Origin: Alistipes sp.
GTDB lineage: Bacteria; Bacteroidota; Bacteroidia; Bacteroidales; Rikenellaceae
Assembly: GCA_017451685.1 (NCBI GenBank)
Contig: JAFTNV010000006.1
Coordinates: 1-52,909 of the forward strand
Direction: 5' to 3'
DNA: 52,909 nucleotides
The notes under the pieces are model-generated. The model was given only the letters and a program-made list of their open reading frames with translations. It did no database searches and was not told where the DNA came from. The translations under genes were made by a program, and so were the position numbers. This document shows positions 9,131 through 17,755 of this stretch, one piece after another. The first letter of the stretch is position 1; every line of letters starts with the position of its first letter.

Positions 9131-9870
9131 TGTATAAGAAGGGAATATATACCGTTCTAAGCAACGAGCCCCTCACCACAATGGTCTACCGTATGGTTTT
9201 GGAGGGTAACACCCAGTATATCACACGCTCGGGTCAGTTTATCAACATCGAGCTTGAGGGTAAGTTCTTGCGCCGACCTATATCTGTTGCCGACTACGAT
9301 GCTACGACCATCACCATAATATATAAGGTGGTGGGTCGTGGCACCGAGCAGATGCGCCAGATGGCCGTGGGCACGAAGTTAGATATCCTCACGGGCTTGG
9401 GCAACGGCTTCTCGACGGAGAACGACAAGCAGCGCCCGCTGTTGGTGGGTGGTGGCGTGGGTGTACCCCCGATGTACAATCTATGTAAGCGCCTCCTGGC
9501 GGAGGGCAAGCGCCCGACGGTCGTCGTGGGCTTCAACACCAAGGATGAGGTCTTCTACATCGACGAGTTCAAGGCCTTGGGCGTAGATGTATACTGCTCG
9601 ACGGCTGACGGCACGATGGGCATCAAGGGCTTTGTCACGGATGCCATACGCGAGGCGGGCATCGAGTACGACTACCTCTACACGTGTGGCCCGCTGCCGA
9701 TGTTTAAGGCGCTATACAATGCCACGGAGGTGGATGGCGAGTTCAGCTTCGAGGAGCGCATGGGCTGCGGCTTTGGCGGCTGCATGGGATGCACGTGCAA
9801 GACGAAGTATGGCTATAAGCGCATATGCAAGGAGGGACCGGTACTTAAACGCGATGAGATTATATGGTAA
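9130..9870 (+). CDS. pyrK: Dihydroorotate dehydrogenase electron-transfer subunit
   Basis: FAD and [2Fe-2S] subunit that passes electrons from class 1B dihydroorotate dehydrogenase to NAD+. The 246 residues show a ferredoxin-reductase FAD domain (RPISVADYD), an NAD-binding domain (LLVGGGVGVPP) and a C-terminal cysteine cluster GCGFGGCMGCTCK followed by RICKEGPV. The ATG at 9130 overlaps the carB stop; an earlier in-frame extension lies within carB. It overlaps pyrD by 7 nt, consistent with a PyrD-PyrK complex. Confidence 0.95.
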   Translation: MYKKGIYTVLSNEPLTTMVYRMVLEGNTQYITRSGQFINIELEGKFLRRPISVADYDATTITIIYKVVGRGTEQMRQMAVGTKLDILTGLGNGFSTENDKQRPLLVGGGVGVPPMYNLCKRLLAEGKRPTVVVGFNTKDEVFYIDEFKALGVDVYCSTADGTMGIKGFVTDAIREAGIEYDYLYTCGPLPMFKALYNATEVDGEFSFEERMGCGFGGCMGCTCKTKYGYKRICKEGPVLKRDEIIW

Positions 9871-10784
9871 AGAACTACGACACAAGTGTTGAGCTTTCAG
9901 GCGTAAAGCTCCACAACCCCATCATCCCCGCGTCGGGCACCTTTGGCTTTGGCCGCGAGTTCTCGGAGTTCTACGACTTGGACTGCTTGGGTGCAATATC
10001 CATCAAGGGCACCACGCGCGATGCTCGCTTTGGCAACCCCACGCCGCGCATCGCGGAGTGCACATCGGGTCTTATCAACTCGGTAGGTTTGCAAAACCCC
10101 GGCATCGACAAGGTTATCGCCGAGGAGCTCCCCGCGCTACGTAAGATATTTCACAACCCCATCGTTGCGAACATCAGCGGCTTCTCGCTCGAGGAGTACG
10201 AGGTGTGCTGCGCGAAGATAGACAAGGAGGCGCAGGTCGAGATTATCGAGGTCAACGTGTCGTGCCCCAACGTGCACAACGGAGGCATGAGCTTCGGCAC
10301 ACAGCCCGAGGCTGCTGCCGAGGTGACACGCAGAGTTAAGGCCGTGACGACAAAGCCTGTATATATCAAGCTGAGCCCCAATGTCACTGACATCGTGGCC
10401 ATTGCGCGTGCTTGTGAGGAGGCGGGAGCCGATGGTATATGCCTTATCAACACGCTCCTTGGCATGCGTATCGACACCATGCGTCGTCGCCCCGTCATCG
10501 CTAATAAGATGGGTGGCTTCTCGGGCGATGCCATCTTCCCGGTGGCTGTGCGCATGGTCTACCAGGTGGCTAACGCCTGCAACATTCCGGTCATGGGCTG
10601 TGGTGGCGTAAGCTCGGCCTCGGATGTTATCGAGATGATGATGGCGGGAGCCACGGCCGTGCAGGTGGGTGCTGCCAACCTCAAAAACCCCTACGCCTCG
10701 AAGGAGATTGTCGAGGCCCTACCGAAGGAGATGGAGCGCCTCGGCATCGAGTGCCTCAGCGACATCATCGGCATAGTGAAGTAG
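9864..10784 (+). CDS. pyrD: Dihydroorotate dehydrogenase, class 1B catalytic subunit
   Basis: Oxidises dihydroorotate to orotate with FMN; class 1B enzymes work with PyrK and NAD+. The 306 residues have the class 1 active-site Cys in [14 protein letters not shown]-binding segments ([30 protein letters not shown]) and the class 1 length. It starts inside the end of pyrK and is followed 28 nt later by pyrF. Confidence 0.96.
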   Translation: MVKNYDTSVELSGVKLHNPIIPASGTFGFGREFSEFYDLDCLGAISIKGTTRDARFGNPTPRIAECTSGLINSVGLQNPGIDKVIAEELPALRKIFHNPIVANISGFSLEEYEVCCAKIDKEAQVEIIEVNVSCPNVHNGGMSFGTQPEAAAEVTRRVKAVTTKPVYIKLSPNVTDIVAIARACEEAGADGICLINTLLGMRIDTMRRRPVIANKMGGFSGDAIFPVAVRMVYQVANACNIPVMGCGGVSSASDVIEMMMAGATAVQVGAANLKNPYASKEIVEALPKEMERLGIECLSDIIGIVK

Positions 10785-10812
10785 AACATATAAATTAAAC
10801 AAAAGAGATATT

Positions 10813-11514
10813 ATGAGTAAGCGTGATGTAATTATTGCATGCGACTTTAGCAGCAAGGAGCAGACCCTGAACTTTCTCGATAAGTTCACGGGCCGTAAGC
10901 CCTTTGTGAAGATTGGCATGGAGCTCTTCTATGCCGAGGGCCCCGAGATTGTGCGTACCATCAAGGCACGTGGCCACCGTATATTCCTCGACCTCAAGCT
11001 CCACGACATTCCGAACACCGTGAAGAAGGCTATGTCCGTACTCCGCAACCTGGATGTAGACATGACCAACGTACACGCTGCGGGCACCGTGGATATGATG
11101 AAGGCTGCCATCGAGGGTCTCACGCGCGAGGATGGCACACGCCCCTTGCTTATTGCCGTGACACAGCTCACCTCGACATCCGAGGAGCGCATGCAGAAGG
11201 AGTTGCTCATCGGTGCATCTATCAACGACACCATTGTGAAGTATGCCGAGAATGCCAAGCTCGCAGGCCTCGATGGCGTGGTATGCTCACCCCTTGAGGC
11301 TGCCATGGTGAAGGATGCCTGTGGCAAGGAGTTTATGACCGTAACCCCGGGTGTGCGCTTTGCCGATGGTGACATAGGCGACCAGGTGCGCGTGACGACA
11401 CCCGAGCGCGCAAAGGAGATAGGCTCCGACTTCATCGTCGTAGGCCGCCCCATCACCGCTGCCGACGACCCCGTAGCAGCATACGAGCGCTGCATGAGGG
11501 AGTTTGCAGAGTAA
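10813..11514 (+). CDS. pyrF: Orotidine 5'-phosphate decarboxylase
   Basis: Final step to UMP. This is the shorter bacterial type (233 residues), with the catalytic Asp-Lys-Asp segment [16 protein letters not shown] at the N-terminus, [10 protein letters not shown] and the phosphate-binding VVGRPIT. It sits in the pyr operon between pyrD and pyrE with short gaps (28 and 30 nt). Confidence 0.96.
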   Translation: MSKRDVIIACDFSSKEQTLNFLDKFTGRKPFVKIGMELFYAEGPEIVRTIKARGHRIFLDLKLHDIPNTVKKAMSVLRNLDVDMTNVHAAGTVDMMKAAIEGLTREDGTRPLLIAVTQLTSTSEERMQKELLIGASINDTIVKYAENAKLAGLDGVVCSPLEAAMVKDACGKEFMTVTPGVRFADGDIGDQVRVTTPERAKEIGSDFIVVGRPITAADDPVAAYERCMREFAE

Positions 11515-11544
11515 CGATTATTAACCTACTAAAGATATAACATT

Positions 11545-12174
11545 ATGGAAAAGAAGATAGCAAAAGACCTACTCTCGATTGGCGCAGTATTCCTCCGCCC
11601 CGAGCAGCCCTTCACTTGGGCAAGTGGCATCAAGAGCCCCATATATTGCGATAACCGCCTCACGCTCACCGCTCCCGAGGTGCGCAACCACGTGGAGGAG
11701 GGCCTCGCCGAGTTGATACGCAAGCACTACCCCGAGGTGGAGGTGTTAATGGGCACATCGACAGCGGGCATCGCCCACGCTGCCATCACAGCGACAATCC
11801 TCAACCTGCCGATGGGCTACGTGCGCTCGGGCTCGAAGGATCACGGCCGTGGCAACCAGATTGAGGGTAAGTTGGAGAAGGGACAAAAGGTTGTTGTTGT
11901 GGAGGATCTCATCTCTACAGCAGGCAGCTGCATCGAGGTTGTCGAGGCACTGCGCAATGCCGGTGCCGATGTGTTGGGCATCGTGAGCATCTTCACCTAC
12001 GGCATGCAGAAGGGCTTGGATCGTCTGGCTGCTGCCGAGGCCAAGAACTACTCGCTCTCGAACCTCGACGCTCTGGTAGAGGTTGCTGCCGAGGAGGGTT
12101 ACATCAAGGCCGAGGATAAGGAGCGCATCCTTAAGTTCCGCAACAACCCCTCGGACGAGAGCTGGATTAAGTAA
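11545..12174 (+). CDS. pyrE: Orotate phosphoribosyltransferase
   Basis: Adds orotate to PRPP to give OMP. The 209-residue type I phosphoribosyltransferase has the PRPP loop [13 protein letters not shown], the flexible-loop segment [15 protein letters not shown] and the N-terminal [16 protein letters not shown]. Its position immediately after pyrF fits successive steps of the pathway. Confidence 0.96.
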   Translation: MEKKIAKDLLSIGAVFLRPEQPFTWASGIKSPIYCDNRLTLTAPEVRNHVEEGLAELIRKHYPEVEVLMGTSTAGIAHAAITATILNLPMGYVRSGSKDHGRGNQIEGKLEKGQKVVVVEDLISTAGSCIEVVEALRNAGADVLGIVSIFTYGMQKGLDRLAAAEAKNYSLSNLDALVEVAAEEGYIKAEDKERILKFRNNPSDESWIK

Positions 12175-12194
12175 TTATATATAGGTAGACGAAG

Positions 12195-13262
12195 ATGAAG
12201 CACTTGATAGACCCCACAGACCTCTCGGTGAGCGAGATTGCCGAGATTATAGCCTTAGCCGAGGATATCATCGCCAACCGCGCGAAGTATAGCGAGGTGT
12301 GTCGCGGTAAGAAGCTCGCCACGTTGTTCTACGAGCCGAGCACACGCACACGCCTGAGCTTCACGTCGGCAATGATGGAGCTTGGCGGTAACGTGATAGG
12401 CTTTGCCGATGCCAAGAGCTCGTCGGTATCGAAGGGCGAGACCGTGCAGGACACCGTAAGGGTCATCAACTGCTTTGCCGACATCATCGCCATGCGCCAC
12501 AAGGTCGAGGGTGCTCCCCTCGCTGCTACGGAGGTGTCGCGCACGCCCATCATCAACGCGGGTGACGGCTCACACAGCCACCCCACGCAGACGATGACCG
12601 ACCTGCTCACCATCAAGCGCGAGCTCGGCACGCTCAACAACCTAACGATAGGTCTTGTTGGCGACCTTAAGTATGGCCGCACCGTGCACTCGCTCATCAA
12701 GGCGATGACACGCTACGAGAATACCAAGTTTGTGCTTATCTCGCCTCCCGAGCTGGCACTGCCCGACTACATCAAGCGCGATGTGTGCGATCGCTATGGC
12801 GTGGAGTACCGCGAGTCGTCGGACATCGAGAGCGTTATCGGCGATGTGGACATCCTATACATGACGCGCGTGCAGCAGGAGCGCTTCACCGACCTCGAGG
12901 AGTACGAGCGCGTGAAGGATTGCTTCGTGTTGGATGCCGCGAAGATGCGTGGCGCTAAAGAGCAGATGGCCGTGCTACACCCGCTACCACGTGTGAACGA
13001 GATAGCCATAGATGTCGATAGCGACCCGCGCGCTGCCTACTTCCGTCAGGTAGAGAATGGTAAGTTTGTCCGCATGGCTCTTATACTTAAGCTCCTCGAG
13101 TGGCAGGACGATGCCTCGCGCACCTTCGACCATGGTGGCACGAATATGAGGTGCAAGTGTACAAACCCGCTCTGTATCTCCAACCTCGAGCCTGTGCGCC
13201 CGCGCTTCGAGCGCTCCGACGACATCGTACGCTGCGTGTACTGCGAGTGGGAGGCAAAGTAG
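12195..13262 (+). CDS. pyrB: Aspartate carbamoyltransferase fused to a PyrI-type zinc knuckle
   Basis: Condenses carbamoyl phosphate with aspartate. The catalytic chain (about 1-306) is normal: [12 protein letters not shown] for carbamoyl phosphate, HPTQTMTDL, and [11 protein letters not shown]. After it, residues 320-355 match the zinc domain of the regulatory chain PyrI: Cys322-x4-Cys327, then ISNLEPV (ISHAEPV in E. coli PyrI), then Cys347-x2-Cys350 (CVYC against CKYC). The roughly 100-residue nucleotide-binding domain of PyrI is absent and no pyrI gene is nearby. Inference: the knuckle stabilises the catalytic trimer, and CTP/ATP control has been lost. Last gene of the operon. Confidence 0.93.
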   Translation: MKHLIDPTDLSVSEIAEIIALAEDIIANRAKYSEVCRGKKLATLFYEPSTRTRLSFTSAMMELGGNVIGFADAKSSSVSKGETVQDTVRVINCFADIIAMRHKVEGAPLAATEVSRTPIINAGDGSHSHPTQTMTDLLTIKRELGTLNNLTIGLVGDLKYGRTVHSLIKAMTRYENTKFVLISPPELALPDYIKRDVCDRYGVEYRESSDIESVIGDVDILYMTRVQQERFTDLEEYERVKDCFVLDAAKMRGAKEQMAVLHPLPRVNEIAIDVDSDPRAAYFRQVENGKFVRMALILKLLEWQDDASRTFDHGGTNMRCKCTNPLCISNLEPVRPRFERSDDIVRCVYCEWEAK

Positions 13263-13283
13263 CATAAAAGTATTCGATTTGAT

Positions 13284-13325
13284 AATATGAGTAACGGCTG
13301 TAAGGTCGTTACTCATATTGTTTTA
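13284..13325 (+). terminator. Terminator of the pyrimidine operon
   Basis: A perfect 13-bp inverted repeat, AATATGAGTAACG (13284-13296) with CGTTACTCATATT (13307-13319), is followed by GTTTTA. It lies 21 nt after the pyrB stop. Confidence 0.85.
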
Positions 13326-13476
13326 CAGTAATACCTTAAATATCAATACATTAACATCATAACCACGTAACTCGCTGATAATCAACACTATGAAAAACTT
13401 GTCAATACCACGTTTATAACAATCTTATTTTCAACACATTACAAAACGAGTGCTGAAATAAAAGAGATCGAAAAAT

Positions 13477-13508
13477 TTGGAATAAGGGGCATGGGTGGTG
13501 TAACTTTG
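13477..13508 (+). promoter_or_regulatory. Promoter of the surface protein trio
   Basis: TTTG at 13476-13479, a 21-bp spacer and TAACTTTG at 13501-13508. It decides the start of the next gene, since the open frame from 13491 overlaps it. Confidence 0.7.
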
Positions 13509-13532
13509 CAGTACGAAACCAAACAAAAAGTT

Positions 13533-14258
13533 ATGAAAAGAGTCGCACTAACATTTTACGGCATGGTGCTAATGGTGTTAGCCGTAGCGCTACCGGCGGA
13601 GGCGATGGCGCAGTACACATACAAGTTTCGCGACACGTTAGGAACGTACGAGGTACGCTTCACGCCCGCCTCGAAGTCGTCGCGCTTTACGTACTCGCGC
13701 ACGAAGCCCCTGCTACCCCACACCCACGAGATACGCCTCGGGACATCCTTCGGAGGTACGACATGGGATAACTGCGTTGCACATGGCTTCGACATAAGCT
13801 ACCATGGCGACAGCCTTGACAGGCCGATAGATTATGGCCCCACACACCACTACACGTTAAGCCTCGACTACGGCTACTGGGTGAACGAGTGGCTGAGCGT
13901 GGGCGCAAGTGTCACGTATATGGCGGGGCTACGTAACATCTTCGACGACTACACCAAGGAGCGCATGATGACACTACACGAGGACGACCTGAGCATCATG
14001 CCCATTGTCCGTATGGCGTGGTATCGTCGCGGCATCGTGCAGCTATATTCGAGCATAGGTGTAGGCATAGGCCTAAACATCTGGAGTCGTTATTATGATG
14101 GTCGCGAGATTATGCACGAGATATATTGCGCCTTCGACCTTAAGCCCCTCGGCATTGCCGTAGGTCGCAGGTGCTTCGGCTTTGTGGAGGTGGGATACGG
14201 CTCGCGAGGCCTGATAAACGCGGGATTTGGAGTACGTATAAACAATAAGGTAAGATAG
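13533..14258 (+). CDS. Outer membrane beta-barrel-like protein, paralogue 1
   Basis: A 241-residue protein with a clear signal peptide (MKRVALTFYG, hydrophobic core, AMAQ cleavage region). The mature part is rich in alternating aromatic and polar strands (LSLDYGYWVNEWLSVGASV, YSSIGVGIG) and ends in a strand-like segment GFGVRINNKVR, as in small outer membrane barrels. I do not recognise a named family. It shares order and motifs with the next gene: HEIRLG, a W-Y-R-R-G-I-V segment followed by YSS, and VGRRCFGFVEVGYG. The start is ATG 13533 because the promoter overlaps the longer frame. Confidence 0.65.
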   Translation: MKRVALTFYGMVLMVLAVALPAEAMAQYTYKFRDTLGTYEVRFTPASKSSRFTYSRTKPLLPHTHEIRLGTSFGGTTWDNCVAHGFDISYHGDSLDRPIDYGPTHHYTLSLDYGYWVNEWLSVGASVTYMAGLRNIFDDYTKERMMTLHEDDLSIMPIVRMAWYRRGIVQLYSSIGVGIGLNIWSRYYDGREIMHEIYCAFDLKPLGIAVGRRCFGFVEVGYGSRGLINAGFGVRINNKVR

Positions 14259-14260
14259 TT

Positions 14261-14980
14261 ATGGCAAGGATGTTTAGATATATCGTCGTGGCGGTAGCAA
14301 TGCTATGCACAACGCCACTCTTTGCGCAGGATGTGATTAGCGACGAGCTGATATACGACCGCGTATCGGGATTTATGGTTACGGCCGACAGCCACGACAT
14401 GAAACCCACGCGCAAGAGCAAAAATATTCAGGAGATACGCCACCGACACAACATACGCCTCGGCTATGGCGCCCCGGGTCTCTTCTCGGAGTTTATGCTC
14501 GGCAACATATCCATGGGGTGTGACTGTGCCATACTCTTCAACTACCCGCACACCATCGAGCATCTGCGCCATAGCACAAGCCCGCGCCGTCAGCTCTCGA
14601 CACTAAGTCTACAGTACGCCCACTGCATAAAGCCGGGCTTCTGGCTCGGAGCAAAGGGCACGTATGCCGGCGTATGGCAGTATGAGTACGACACCATAAC
14701 GGGCGAGAGGCTCTACGACAACAATGCGCATAACATTGCCGCGATGCTCGATGCTCAGATTGCGTGGCTTCGTCGCGACATTGTCGAGATGTACTCGTCG
14801 CTAAGCCTCGGCCTCATGGCGCACATCGAGCGTGCCAACGGTGGTCTGACGCCCATGTTCGATGCCGTTTTTGTAGGTCTGAGCGTGGGGCGTAAGTGGT
14901 ACGGCTACGTGGAGGTGGGTGCCGGCATTGGAGGCTCGGTGCGCGGAGGCATAGGCATAAGGTTTAACTCTAAAAATTAG
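14261..14980 (+). CDS. Outer membrane beta-barrel-like protein, paralogue 2
   Basis: 239 residues with a signal peptide (hydrophobic segment ending LFAQ). It is a diverged tandem paralogue of the preceding gene: HNIRLGYG, AWLRRDIVEMYSSLSLGL and VGRKWYGYVEVGAG align with the corresponding parts, and it ends GGIGIRFNSKN. The 2-nt gap indicates co-transcription. Function unknown; probably an outer membrane barrel. Confidence 0.65.
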   Translation: MARMFRYIVVAVAMLCTTPLFAQDVISDELIYDRVSGFMVTADSHDMKPTRKSKNIQEIRHRHNIRLGYGAPGLFSEFMLGNISMGCDCAILFNYPHTIEHLRHSTSPRRQLSTLSLQYAHCIKPGFWLGAKGTYAGVWQYEYDTITGERLYDNNAHNIAAMLDAQIAWLRRDIVEMYSSLSLGLMAHIERANGGLTPMFDAVFVGLSVGRKWYGYVEVGAGIGGSVRGGIGIRFNSKN

Positions 14981-14986
14981 GATGTT

Positions 14987-15736
14987 ATGAAGCGAACAAT
15001 CATATTTTGCCTGTCGGCACTACTACTCCTTTCGTCGTGCGAGGTAACCGAGGGAGAACGACACGAGCCCATAAATGTAGGTAGTGGCATCGTGTATTGG
15101 ACGAATGAGCATGTAACATATATCACCAACACGCTGGAGTCACTCTTTATTATAGACCACTACCTCGCCACCGACCCTGCATTGCGCCAGGAGGAGTTAG
15201 GCGAGCGAGCGCAAGGTCTTGTTGTGGAGTACAACGACACGACAAACACGATAGCCGTGGGACATCGCTACGATAGTGGCACAGTGTACAATTATCATAA
15301 CATAGTCACCGACGGCCGACTACTATCCGAGGGTGGCACGTGGAGCATCGACAAAGAGGCTATCGTCATAGCAAATACACCGGATGGGATGACTGCGACA
15401 TTTGACACATCATCCCCCCAAGACTCTCAAATAGATGCCAAGCTACGCATCGAGGAGTATCGCTACGTTAAGGGCAAGCGAGGTTTCCACTTAAAATATG
15501 ACGGTGAGATAGATGTCGTAACATCGGGGGCATACGACTACACACTCGGCATCGACATACGAAAGAGCATGGAGTATGGCTACATCGAGGGTGTCGGACG
15601 AGGCATCGTAGGTGGCGAGTTGGACGTAGACTACAACTACGCTGCGAGAGAGGAGGTAGACGAGGTATACATGGTCTACGGCAATGATGGCAATATTAAC
15701 TTCAGTTACCGAGGTTATAACGTGACAACCCGATAG
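14987..15736 (+). CDS. Surface or periplasmic lipoprotein of unknown function
   Basis: 249 residues with a type II signal peptide: MKRTIIFCLS, hydrophobic core, lipobox LLSSC (Cys19). The rest is acidic and beta-rich with no recognisable domain. It follows the two barrel-like genes by 6 nt and ends at a strong hairpin, so the three form a unit. Confidence 0.6.
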   Translation: MKRTIIFCLSALLLLSSCEVTEGERHEPINVGSGIVYWTNEHVTYITNTLESLFIIDHYLATDPALRQEELGERAQGLVVEYNDTTNTIAVGHRYDSGTVYNYHNIVTDGRLLSEGGTWSIDKEAIVIANTPDGMTATFDTSSPQDSQIDAKLRIEEYRYVKGKRGFHLKYDGEIDVVTSGAYDYTLGIDIRKSMEYGYIEGVGRGIVGGELDVDYNYAAREEVDEVYMVYGNDGNINFSYRGYNVTTR

Positions 15737-15742
15737 ATACAA

Positions 15743-15780
15743 AGAGGGGATGACTAAAAAGTAAATTAGTCATCCCCTCT
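15743..15780. terminator. Bidirectional terminator hairpin between convergent units
   Basis: A perfect 15-bp inverted repeat (15743-15757 with 15766-15780, core GGGGATGACTAA) sits between the stop codons of two convergent genes. A T-rich tract is present only in the minus-strand reading (TTTGTAT), but the stem could serve both directions. Confidence 0.75.
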
Positions 15781-15797
15781 CTCTATAGGTATAAATT

Positions 15798-16097
15798 CTA
15801 CAAGTCTAACTCATCGATATAATTGTCGATAACCTCCGACTTAACCGAGTTTTCCTCATCCCAGTCATAAAATGCCTCGTCGGCAATTTCCCAATCGGCA
15901 TCGTTGAGCGACTCCTCCCATGTATTGAAGGCCTGAAGAAGTTCGATAAACTCCTTCTTGTCACCATCGACAGCAGCCTCGTACAACTCGTCGCAGTACC
16001 ACTCGACACAATCCTCAACAGAGTACACATTCTGGGCAATCCACTGGCACGATGTTAGAATCGCACCGAGGGCAATGATTACAAGCGTTCTTTTCAT
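15798..16097 (-). CDS. Small acidic lipoprotein
   Basis: 99 residues with a lipoprotein signal (MKRTLVIIAL, lipobox ILTSC). The mature part is strongly acidic, with many Asp and Glu and helix-forming composition (EFIELLQAFNTWEESL), and two further cysteines. Not recognised. Last gene of the minus-strand run that begins at 20060; 32 nt after the DUF3575-like gene. Confidence 0.55.
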   Translation of the reverse strand: MKRTLVIIALGAILTSCQWIAQNVYSVEDCVEWYCDELYEAAVDGDKKEFIELLQAFNTWEESLNDADWEIADEAFYDWDEENSVKSEVIDNYIDELDL

Positions 16098-16129
16098 AGC
16101 GTAAGATTTAGGTTAATATGTTTGTTCCT

Positions 16130-16765
16130 CTATTTCCACAGCAGGAAGCCAATAGATATACCCGCCTTGTTGGGTAGCCACTGGGCAGAGATATTGAAGG
16201 GGTCGGGCGATGCGGGCTCCTTCCATGCGGGGCGGTGGGGGTGCATATCTATGACGCCATCCATCGAGTAGCCATTATACATCGTATACATATATGAGAA
16301 GCCGACGAACACGTCGAGCATCCATCGCTCGGCAAACTGCCACTGGTAGCCCACAACTCCACCGAGCATAAAGCCGTAGCCCTTGCAATACCTATTTTGC
16401 AACCTTACAGCGGCACCATCGAGGTACGGCTTCGACATATCGAAGCCCATCATACCGATATTAGCACCCACATACAGACCCTTAGTCTTTGCCGGGGCAA
16501 TGTAGTAGCGGTACTCGTTGATAAACATGCCAAAGTGCATGTGGTAGCCATTGATAGACTTCCAGGGTGAATATACAAGTTCGGTCTGGAATGCCGAATG
16601 GGGCGTAAAGCGAAACTCGACCTGCGGATTGACGACACCCACAAGGGCATAGGCAGCATTGAGCTTAATGGCGGGGGCGAAACGCTCACTCTTCACTTCG
16701 CCATCCTGGGCCATAGTCGCGGTAAGTGCAAACAGCGCTACGACAGTTAGTAGTAGTCTCTTCAT
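16130..16765 (-). CDS. DUF3575-like outer membrane protein
   Basis: 211 residues with a signal peptide (MKRLLLTVVALFALTATMAQ). The segments KLNAAYALVGVVNPQVEF, FQTELVYSPW and YVGANIG resemble the Bacteroidota DUF3575 family of small outer membrane barrels. Function is unknown. It follows fmt by 21 nt on the same strand. Confidence 0.65.
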   Translation of the reverse strand: MKRLLLTVVALFALTATMAQDGEVKSERFAPAIKLNAAYALVGVVNPQVEFRFTPHSAFQTELVYSPWKSINGYHMHFGMFINEYRYYIAPAKTKGLYVGANIGMMGFDMSKPYLDGAAVRLQNRYCKGYGFMLGGVVGYQWQFAERWMLDVFVGFSYMYTMYNGYSMDGVIDMHPHRPAWKEPASPDPFNISAQWLPNKAGISIGFLLWK

Positions 16766-16786
16766 TATATTCTCATTTAATGTTTC

Positions 16787-17755
16787 TTAGGCAAATGTAA
16801 CCTCCGAGGCATCGCGCCAGCCAAGCAGCAACTCGCGCGTAGTCATGCGTCGCTTGCCGGCCAACTGCAACTCGTCGATATATACCCATCCGTCCGCGGC
16901 AGCCACACGCAACTCCGCGCGACCATCGGTATATACCGTACCGGGGGCTACATTCATCTCACGTGGCTCTACGTGCGTAGCGAATATCTTCACCGAGCCA
17001 CACTCCTCGCCACACTTAAAGATGGACGACCATGCCGCGGGATAGGGCGAGAGGCCACGGACAAGGTTGTGTATATCCTCCGCACGACGGCTCCAGTCGA
17101 TACGACCATCCTCCTTGAATATCTTAGGCGCGGGGCGCAGCGTAGCCTCGTCGATGTGCATCTGCTCAACGGGGGTTACATTCCCCGCAGCCAAGTCCTC
17201 GACGGTAGTAAGCACCAAGCCGGCACCCACGTACATAAGCCTATCGTAGAGCGTGCCTATGTTATCCTCAGGAAGAATATCCACCTCGCGCTGACCTATG
17301 ATAGCACCCTTGTCAATCTCGTGATTCAGGAGGAACGTGGTCACACCCGTCTTTGTGTCGCCATTGATGATAGCCCAATTTATGGGCGCAGCACCGCGGT
17401 ACTCCGGCAAGAGCGAGGCATGGAGGTTGAACGTGCCGAGCTTAGGCATCGCCCACACCACCTCGGGGAGCATGCGGAAGGCGATGACAATACCGAGGTC
17501 GGGCTGTAGTGCGCGTAGTGCCGACAAGAAGGCCTCGTCGCGCAACTTCTCGGGCTGCAAGAGGGGCAAGCCCAACTCCTTAGCCACAATTTTAACATCG
17601 CTCTCGTGTATCTTCTGACCGCGGCCCGCAGGCTTATCGGGTGTGGTGACAACAGCGACTATATTATAGCCCTCCGCCACGAGGCATCGTAGCGATGTCG
17701 CAGCGAACTCGGGCGTACCCATAAACACAATCCTCAACTCCTTAGTATTCATCAT
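16787..17755 (-). CDS. fmt: Methionyl-tRNA formyltransferase
   Basis: Formylates initiator Met-tRNA using 10-formyl-tetrahydrofolate, cytoplasmic. The 322 residues show FMGTPEFAA, TPDKPAGRGQK (loop 1) and the catalytic ASLLPEYRGAAPINWAI with the expected Asn-His-Asp context, plus a C-terminal tRNA-binding domain. The ATG overlaps the stop of the LptF/G gene (ATGA), so the two are translationally coupled. Confidence 0.95.
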   Translation of the reverse strand: MMNTKELRIVFMGTPEFAATSLRCLVAEGYNIVAVVTTPDKPAGRGQKIHESDVKIVAKELGLPLLQPEKLRDEAFLSALRALQPDLGIVIAFRMLPEVVWAMPKLGTFNLHASLLPEYRGAAPINWAIINGDTKTGVTTFLLNHEIDKGAIIGQREVDILPEDNIGTLYDRLMYVGAGLVLTTVEDLAAGNVTPVEQMHIDEATLRPAPKIFKEDGRIDWSRRAEDIHNLVRGLSPYPAAWSSIFKCGEECGSVKIFATHVEPREMNVAPGTVYTDGRAELRVAAADGWVYIDELQLAGKRRMTTRELLLGWRDASEVTFA

